This document shows positions 56,915-64,000 of a stretch of 64,000 nt of DNA, piece after piece. The stretch spans positions 201,501-265,500 of the forward strand of contig JAOTOM010004951.1 of the NCBI GenBank assembly GCA_034440615.1, in the 5' to 3' direction. How positions within the stretch are numbered: position 1 is the first letter of the stretch; each line of letters begins with the position of its first letter. The notes under the pieces were generated by a model. The model did no database searches and was not told the DNA's origin. It was given only the letters and a program-made list of their open reading frames with translations. Source of the DNA: Ashinkailepas kermadecensis. Lineage: Eukaryota; Arthropoda; Thecostraca; Neolepadidae. The translations under genes and the position numbers were made by a program.

Positions 56915-57220
56915 TCAGTTTTCCATCCACGCCCGGCAGGTCAGCATGAGCTTCAGGGCCTCCAGCAGCTCCTCGTTGCTGCAGAAGGTCCAGCCGTCCA
57001 CGATGTGGTAAAGGGTGCGGATGAAGGCCAGCGCCTCCAGCAGTGGTCGCGACGGCTCTAAACCGACACTGTGCGCCATATTGGCCAGCTTGAAGGGCAG
57101 CGAACAGCCAAGAAACAGGCACGCCAGCTTCAGCGTGAACAGGAATATCTTCATGTTCTTGCGGAACTGTACCGCCTTGGCGTTGTTGAAGGTGTCCGAC
57201 GATACCTCGATGTTCTTGAT
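56915..57220 (-). CDS. last coding exon, divergent class A GPCR-like (TM6-TM7-H8)
   Basis: On the minus strand CCTCTGATTACAG is a good acceptor (AG at 57221-57222), followed by about 100 codons to TGA at 56917-56915. The codons are GC-ended, like the zinc-finger exon. Seen: a basic segment FRKNMK; a hydrophobic helix KIFLFTLKLACLFLGCSLPF, with a C-x2-PF motif like the CWxP of TM6; then LLEALAFIRTLYHIVDGWTF, where DGWTF sits where NPxxY is expected; and an amphipathic EELLEALKLML like helix 8. Inference: C-terminal end of a divergent receptor or other two-helix membrane protein. The upstream exons, which would lie above 57222, were not found. Confidence 0.6.
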   Translation of the reverse strand: MKNIEVSSDTFNNAKAVQFRKNMKIFLFTLKLACLFLGCSLPFKLANMAHSVGLEPSRPLLEALAFIRTLYHIVDGWTFCSNEELLEALKLMLTCRAWMEN

Positions 57221-57314
57221 CTGTAATCAGAGGTGCATTTCTTAATAGAACACACGCAATCGAAGGCAGCGGTGGACACGCCATCAGGCAGATCGATTTT
57301 ACACTTGCAGTTTG

Positions 57315-57560
57315 TGTCCCAATGGTAGATCCATTAGCCTGGTTGGGGGCAGGGAAGATTTTTGAAAAATCATCCGATTTTGAAAAACGCAGCTTCAGAT
57401 TTGCAGTTAATATTCGCTGGGTCTACGTAAGGCAATATGTATCTCAGAAAATGTTCGTAGATTTCGAACAAACGTCATTTTAGTGCACTTCAGTAAAAAA
57501 AAAATTAATGATCCACTGGGAGAGCATGGCTCCTGTGCCCCCTAGATCCGCCTCTGAGTC
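57315..57560. repeat. possible degenerate hAT-type MITE
   Basis: The right end, as complement, reads CAGAGGCGGATCTAGGGGGC, a common hAT-like start. The left side has CAATGGTAGATCC and GGTTGGGGGCAGGG. I could not find matching 8-bp duplications. Confidence 0.35.
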
Positions 57561-57689
57561 AGCCTGAGGCGCTTCCAATTACTTCAGACTCAGAATTGAA
57601 AACTCCAACAGTGCGGTGGTTGAGGGTGAATTAGTTCGCAAACGGTTATCAACCTTCTACTATGGATATTCACGTGCCGCTATGCCTTG

Positions 57690-57974
<285 letters not shown>

Positions 57975-58538
57975 AAGCACATGAGCAGAACGTCATGCAG
58001 CACCGTTCTCCCTGAGCATCGTGAAATGTCGATGGTCAATTCCAGGCTGCCTAGTTGATACTGGTTTAGTTTATAGCGCATACTGGCTCTTCACTGAATA
58101 TCTTTGTTATTTGGCATTGCTATCCATGATTGCAATTTTGGAACATAGGTGTAAGCGTTGAGGCTGAAAATCAATACATAGAGTCATGCATCAGTGGTTT
58201 TTAAAATGCCACTTCAAAATTAGGCATTTAACTAAGCTACATTCCACATTGTATGGCCTGTGCTAGTAACACAGTGTTAGTTGATCGATCTAGCATACGA
58301 GGTAAACCATTCTAGAGTTTGTGGTAAGCTAACTTCATCGAATAATCAGTCAGATTCATTAAGACATTTGGGTTCACTTAAAGGCCCACATTGAACCAGA
58401 ATTAATCTTTCCTTCCGACGGTATCATTTTCACCACTGTCTCGTCAAGATATATGACAAAAATTGCACCCAAGATGAAGTTTCAAAATTATGAAAACTGG
58501 GTACGACATGTTTACCTCGGTAACCCTTGAAACCACCC
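57975..58538. other. no feature identified
   Basis: AT-rich sequence with no coding signal. Confidence 0.5.
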
Positions 58539-58546
58539 CTAGCCAA

Positions 58547-58715
58547 CAGAGGCGTAACCAAGTGCCCCCCCCACCCACTCTTAGCAAGCAAAAATACACT
58601 AGATCAAAACAGAAATGTTACATTTTCACTACCCAAAAGTGCGCCGAAACACGTCACTCTTTCATTACAACTTTTCCGTCGGGCCCCATTTCCGAAGATC
58701 CTGGCTGCACCACTG
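58547..58715. mobile_element. 169-bp hAT-type MITE
   Basis: Starts CAGAGGCGTAACCAAG and ends CTGGCTGCACCACTG (complement CAGTGGTGCAGCCAG). It is flanked by an exact 8-bp duplication CTAGCCAA (58539-58546 and 58716-58723). C-rich and G-rich subterminal runs are typical of this type. Confidence 0.85.
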
Positions 58716-59274
58716 CTAGCCAATGTGTGTGCGTGAGGGGAAGGGGTGACAACGGTCCGCGCCATCTGCAGTCTGGCGTGCTCGAGAGTGCCAACCGTGC
58801 TCGCTGGTTCAATACTAAGCAGTTGGCTCGCATGGTGGAAGATCGTGCGATTCGCTTTGAGACCAAGGACGCGGATAGTTTAATTTTGAACGGCGCAATG
58901 CAAGTCATTGAACGTATTGAGCTTGCTGTCCATTTGCTTCCGTCAGTAATTTCTGAACAGTTAATAGTACCGATATGGGGCATGCTTAGTGTAACGTAAT
59001 CATATGTATAGGCAACTATCCAAGAAAAAAAGTGCCAAATCATTAGCTAATGACAGGGTAAACGTATGGGCTGCGTGCATGGGTGGGTGTCGTGCAGGGG
59101 AGAGTGGAGCAAGACGGCCATGCTTAGCTTGGCAAAAGGTAGCACCCTAAAGCACCCTAGGGTAAGCAGAGTTGGCTAAATGCCGGCAAAACTAGCTTTT
59201 TCCATGCCAGTGGAATTAACCGATAAACACCATTTAGTGGTCACAACCGTTAATCCTGCAGCTGAACACAATGC

Positions 59275-59425
59275 ACATATATCTCTGGGATCCGTAAGAC
59301 TACCGGATCCAGAATCACACACCTGTCACGGTCTCCTGCACAAGGCTGACGTGTCTTGACGACAAAAGTTTTTTTGCCACGTCTCCGGTTAATCAGTTTA
59401 TGTCAGCGTCTTGTCAACCCTGGTT
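59275..59425 (-). pseudogene. coding-like repeat fragment (paralogue of 47337-47582)
   Basis: The minus strand reads KKTFVVKTRQPCAGDRDRC, then ILDPVVLRIPE, with a stop upstream. It aligns in frame with the fragment at 47337-47582. The shared DNA blocks include GGATCCAGAATCA. Confidence 0.45.
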
Positions 59426-59429
59426 CTAA

Positions 59430-59665
59430 CCCAGCAAACATGTCGACGTCGTCCCGACGTCGGGACGATGCTCGGTCCAACTTCGGGACGACGTCGGGGC
59501 GACGTGGACCCCACATCGGCTGGCCGGCGGGTAAGTCCGTCATGCCGACGTACAGCCGACATTCAACCAACGTCCAGCCGACATTCAGCCGACGTATTCT
59601 CGGGGAAAGATCGGGACGATGTTGGACCGCGCTGGAGCCAACGTTTCCCTTAAAAAAAAATCGGC
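59430..59665. repeat. CGACGTCGGG-type palindromic repeat with CCAGCAAACATG end
   Basis: Begins CCCAGCAAACATGTCGACGT, then irregular short units such as GTCGGGACGA and CAGCCGACATTC. The matching opposite end (complement CCCAGTAAACATGCCGACAG) is at 62803-62825. Confidence 0.65.
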
Positions 59666-59829
59666 AACGTTGTTCATTTCTTTTACATGTTGGCGCCCAG
59701 CACAGCTTGTGCATCTTGGTGTGGACGTGCTTCGCGGTTTTGTGCGTTTGGCAGAAAAGCTTCAGCTGGCGGAGATTCTTGCAACCCTGTAGAGCAGGAC
59801 TTTGAGCTGATCTATGAGTGCGTGGAATT

Positions 59830-60780
59830 CGTGTCCAATACAACGTTTATGAACGTGCTTAAGACGATGTGACCACTCATTTCCTCCGCAAATGCTTTTT
59901 TGCGCATGTTTAGTTCGAAAGCAAATTAAAGCCAAAAACGGGGCTTGGAGTTTGGTACCTAATATAGCATAACAAGTAATGTAAAAGATTCTCACATAAC
60001 CTACCTAGAATGGCCTCTCTTCAAAGGAAAAAAAAATGGGAACATTTGAAACAAATTTTGTCTCAAAATATTGCAATGGCAAAACCTAGTCTAACGTGCA
60101 TTTCAAGAAAACAATTACCCATTGTTTTGATTCCCAAAAATAGGTCCCTACTAGGTGCCTACCTATCCACCTACATTCAAAATTATCCAACTTGAAAGCA
60201 ACCTTACCTAACCCAGCCTAGCAAAGCCTAACCCCTTTGCTTGCTTCATGGAGGTAAAATGTATGCAATACCTGTCTTGTGGACACCTTAAGGCACAATA
60301 ATACCAAAATATCATTATAAATCTTGATGGCAATTCTAATGAATTTTCGAATGGTCCTGATGATGCTTTCCTCTAATGCTTCTTATGGTCTGATGGTACT
60401 GATGGTTTAATGGTCTTACGGTTTGATGGTCTAATGGTTTGTTATTATTGTGTTTTAAGGTATCCACAAGAGACGTTTTGCATACATTTTATCTCCATCA
60501 ATCAAACAAGGAGGTTTGGTTTCATTTTGTTTAAATTGGTTTGTTTTGGTTTCGGTAGGCCAAGCTAGGCTGGGCAGGCTAGGTAAGGTTAGGTTAAGTT
60601 AGGCTTTGGGGTAAATTTGCAGTTTAAGGTAATTTTTGAATTCTTGAAATTTATTTTTCAAATCCAATGATTATGAATGTGGTTAACATGATGCAACCAC
60701 TCATTTCCTCTGCAAATGCTTTTGCAAATGCTTTTCAGTTGGGAGGCAAATTAGCACCCTAAAAGTAGCTTGGAGCTGGA
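59830..60780. repeat. TTAGG-bearing repeat, copy D (palindromic)
   Basis: The left half carries CTAACC-orientation blocks (TTGCTTCATGGAGGTAAAAT, CTTGTGGACACCTTAAGGC) and the right half carries the inverse (TGTTTTAAGGTATCCACAAG, GGTAAGGTTAGGTTAAG), around a centre near 60370. Outer blocks CCACTCATTTCCTC occur at both sides. Confidence 0.75.
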
Positions 60781-61760
60781 CAACATAGCATAAAAAGTAA
60801 TGTTAAAATAAGGACAAAAATGTCAACCTAACCTAACCTGCCATGCAAGAACACATTCTTTTTGTAAATGGAAAGTTAAAAATGTTATCTCCAGAATTTG
60901 CAAATGAAAAATCCTAACATAACCTAACCTAGCCTGACCTGTTCTTGAAGAAAAAATACAAGCTACAAAAATCGAAATTTTGTTTAAAAAATATTTATCC
61001 AACTTAAAACAAAAGCATAACCCAACCTAACCTAACCTAACCTAACCTAACCTAACCTAACCAAACCTAACCCTTTTGCTTGCATCAGGGGGGTAAAATG
61101 TGTGTAAATCTTGTCTTGTAGATACCTTAAACTGCAATAATACTGGGTTTTTTTTGGTGATATTGTCCTTTAAGGTACACACATTTTTCCTCCATAAAGC
61201 AAATAATGGGGTTATATTTGGTTGGTTTAGTTTAGGTTAGGTGTTCTAAGCTCGAAAAAATTTTCCTCACAAAATCATTTTCTTTGGGAAATACTTTCTC
61301 TTCAAAACCAGGTTATGCTAGGCTAAGTTAAGTTGTTATTTTTTAAATATGAAAATGCCAGGATAAAACATATGGTTGTAGTGCTTTAAACGTTTTGAGG
61401 GATTTTTTTCCTCCAAAGGGAGATTAGCCTAGGTTAGGTTAGATTATGTTGCATTTTTATTTCTTTTTTTTTACAAATTACTTTTTGTGTTACTTTTTAT
61501 AATATGTTATGCACTTTTTATGTTTGTATACTTTTTATGTTTTATGTCTTACTATGTTACCAAATTCAAAGCCCCTTTTTGGTGTTATTTTGCTCACAAA
61601 TTGAAAGGTAATCATTTGTGCAGGAAATGAGTGGTGCCATTATCTCAGTCACATTTACAAACATTGGATTGGAATGATAAATTAGAAAAAATCATAAAAC
61701 ACTTTAAAGCACACATTTACATGTTTTTCTTTGTTTTCGAAAAATGTCAAAAATGATTCT
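60781..61760. repeat. TTAGG-bearing repeat, copy E (palindromic)
   Basis: A (CCTAA) run of about seven units at 61027-61062 is followed by GGGGTAAAATGTGTGTAAAT and then its inverse ACACACATTTTTCCTCC, with centre near 61145. The right half continues like copies B and C to AAACACTTTAAAGCACAC. Confidence 0.75.
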
Positions 61761-62335
61761 TTTCTGATAAAATATACTTCTTGAAAGACAAGTTAGATTT
61801 TCTCGCTAAACAGTTCATTATTGGACATTCTTTTGAAGGAACGATCAAACGTACAAAATGTAGGACCGTCAGTCCATTTGTTTTCCATTTTTACCTACAT
61901 CTCCAAAAACAGCGGACGAATTTCAACGAATACACAAGGACATGTGATGTTCAATTATAGGATGAGAGTAAAAATTTCACGGGAGATTCCGATTCGTTCC
62001 AGCGTTATTGGCGTAAAATAGGGAGACATTGATCACCCATCTCCACCAGGCGCAGTTAGAGGTTTAGGTTCGTTTTTGTCGATGCGTAGTTTGAATCTGC
62101 AACTAATATTCTGTTGTGTCCTTTTTGGAAATTATCTGATCCATACATATGCTTCACAGATGCTGCCCGGGTAAAGTTTGGTCCTGACGAGAGCGCAACA
62201 GAGAAGATGGTGTCGAGGTGGTCACGCAATGCGTCTGATAGGATGTCGGGTAGTCGTAAAAAGACTACCGTTGATAAAAATCCGAAGTGACAGTGTCATG
62301 GCCCATGGTCGCAAATACAATAGTTCTGAGAATCG
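61761..62335. other. no gene identified
   Basis: No coding signal. AT-rich sequence grades into GC-rich repeats. Confidence 0.45.
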
Positions 62336-62825
62336 GTTGTGGTGATCAGGTGCATTCGGCAAGGCGCGGACAAGCGTTGGTGGAGTAGCGGGGCAACGTC
62401 GGCTCGATGGTGGGGAAACGTAGGCTGGATAGCGGAGGAGCGTCGGCTGGATAGCGGGGGAACGTCGGCTGCATGTCGGCAGCGGCGGACAATCCACTCC
62501 CCAGCCGACAGCGGACCGCTAGTGTCCCGAAAGTGGCCCGACATCAGCCTCACGTCGGCTGCATGTCGGTTGGGTGTCGGCTGCATGTGTCGGCATGGGT
62601 GGATGCCGACATGCAGCCAACATGCAGCCGACATGCACTCCCCAGTGGACAGCGGGCCGCTGGCGTCCCGACAGCGGCTCTACATCGGCCCCACGTCGGC
62701 TGCACGTCGGCATGGGCGGACATTCCACTCCCCAGCCGACAGCGGGCCGCCAGCGTCCCGACAGCGTCTCGACGCAGGGCCGAGCATCGGGCCGATGTTG
62801 GGCCGCTGTCGGCATGTTTACTGGG
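62336..62825. repeat. CGGC/GTCGG palindromic repeat with opposite end
   Basis: Irregular units such as ACGTCGGCTGCATGTCGG and CCCCAGCCGACAGCGG; a block of about 100 bp containing CACTCCCCAGCCGACAGCGG recurs. Ends GTCGGCATGTTTACTGGG. Probably the same family as 59430-59665. Confidence 0.7.
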
Positions 62826-63650
62826 AAGTCACACATCCCAGAAATGGAAGGGTTTAGGAACTGAGAACTTGCGACGGCGTACGGACTCAACATTTGTCCG
62901 GCAACTTTCCAAGGCAAAGCCATCGATAAGTTTGTATTAGGACACCACATGATTGCTGTCCGAAGCCCTCCAAAAACTAAATAAAAACAATCCTACCCGC
63001 CCGGCGGTCCGTCCGAACTGCCCGCTAAGTTAAGACGGATTTACCCACAAGGCATGACGGCACGTGCAAAATTCGGCAGTGTTTTTAGCATTGAACATGA
63101 TTCATTTTTTTCGATACTGCTTTACTGTTTCCGGTACAGGCATGACTAACCACAGTCCGTTGAATGGACAGGGGCCGCAGAACCGCCAGAAGCGATGGAC
63201 GGCGTTTTCTAACGATCTTTCCCGTTGGGAGATGGAATTAGGTATGCTAAAGCTAAGCATTTAATAGTACGGTCGAATGGGACGGAATTTTCCATTTAGC
63301 CCTCGCCGGACCTGGGTGGGATGGGTGAGGGGCTCACCGGCCCAGTCAGCAATCTAATCGGGAGGATTAGATCGGGCAGGCGCCTGTAGCAGGCTGGTGT
63401 GCTTCGCTTTGGTTCGCCCGTAATCGGGCTGTCGTGCTAGTTAGTTACAGTGCGATCTGGTGCTACAACTCATTCTTCTCAACTGGGCAACAACTTGAAT
63501 TGAGTGCGGCGGGATTGTAAACACAATAGGGTTAGAGCTTGGGTCAAGTTGGGCTAATAGGGTTTCGCATTTTCGCGCGCTGTGTTCCGCCATTTTGAAA
63601 ATACCCACGGTGATGGTGACGCTACACAGCCGCCTCCCTTTTGCCCGTGT
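62826..63650. other. no gene identified
   Basis: Mixed composition. A 7-bp inverted pair TCTAATC/GATTAGA lies at about 63352-63370. No exon or RNA gene recognised. Confidence 0.4.
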
Positions 63651-63654
63651 GATA

Positions 63655-63835
63655 TTTTGATAGCCGCGACGCTATGATAGCCGTGTCGCTATGATAACCG
63701 TGCCGCTATGATAGCCGTGCCGCTATGATAGCCGTGCCGCTATGATAGCCGTGCCGCTGTGATAGCCATGCCGCTACGATAGCCATGCCGCTACGATAGC
63801 CGTGCCGCTACGATATCCGGGCCGCTATGATAGCT
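63655..63835. repeat. 17-bp tandem repeat, ~10 copies
   Basis: Unit GATAGCCGTGCCGCTAT with single-base variants (CCATGCC, CTACGA). Confidence 0.93.
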
Positions 63836-64000
63836 GAGTGCCTTTGCACCGAGCACCAACGCTCCTCATTACTCACTTGAATATGAACGAGGGAGCCGCA
63901 TGACAGGAAATAAGGAGGTTAGTGTACAGAGTGTACAAGCCACAGAGTGTACAAGCCAGTGGAGTAGTTATACATCCGCGAGGAACATGAGCATCGAGGG

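Noticed and set aside
58490..58999. 169-codon plus-strand frame as a host gene
   Set aside because: It crosses the hAT MITE and has no domain or splice support.
61027..61062. Telomere or chromosome-fusion relic (CCTAA run)
   Set aside because: The run is short and sits inside a dispersed repeat whose other copies hold similar, variable runs.

Overview
This is a 64 kb piece of an animal nuclear genome that is rich in repeats and poor in genes. Split genes with GT/AG junctions, tRNA-derived SINEs, LINEs, Penelope-like elements, DNA transposons with target-site duplications and long micro- and minisatellites all point to an invertebrate. Interspersed TTAGG runs and very high GC in the one large coding exon fit an arthropod, perhaps a crustacean or chelicerate, but this is an inference and the TTAGG runs belong to a dispersed repeat rather than a telomere.

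Host coding sequence is limited to two exons, both on the minus strand. One (2961-4973) encodes the acidic, low-complexity and three-zinc-finger part of a nuclear protein. The other (56915-57220) is a last exon encoding about 100 residues that resemble TM6-TM7-helix 8 of a divergent class A GPCR. I found no other convincing host exon.

Layout: 0.3-1.7 kb, a 41-bp minisatellite; 2.1-2.3 kb, a tRNA-SINE with 12-bp target duplications; 3-5 kb, the zinc-finger exon; 5.5-12.2 kb, a poly(A) tract followed by a near full-length but frameshifted L1/Tx1-like LINE; 13.5-14.2 kb, a G-rich 7-bp array and small duplications; 16-19 kb, a 60-bp retroposon with target duplications and a CR1/L2-like LINE tail; 19-30 kb, mostly AT-rich sequence with a second SINE; 30.4-36.7 kb, a TTAGG-bearing repeat, a 925-bp TTAA-flanked MITE and a head-to-head pair of Penelope-like elements with hammerhead-ribozyme-like cores; 36.8-45.4 kb, an 8.6-kb element with hAT-type ends and an 8-bp duplication, filled with minisatellite, a second TTAA MITE and a foldback repeat; 45-56 kb, more TTAGG-family repeat, a 55-bp retroposon and a 44-bp minisatellite; 57-64 kb, the GPCR-like exon, long (AT)n, a 169-bp hAT MITE, CGACG-rich repeats, two palindromic TTAGG-family copies and a 17-bp array.

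The most interesting features are (1) the giant satellite-filled hAT-like element, (2) the TTAA MITE family carrying dense AGGTCA nuclear-receptor half-sites, (3) 55-60 bp retroposons with target duplications that share a 3' module with the SINE, and (4) the inverted Penelope pair. Several element pairs and paralogous empty sites inside this one window allow insertion boundaries to be set to the base.
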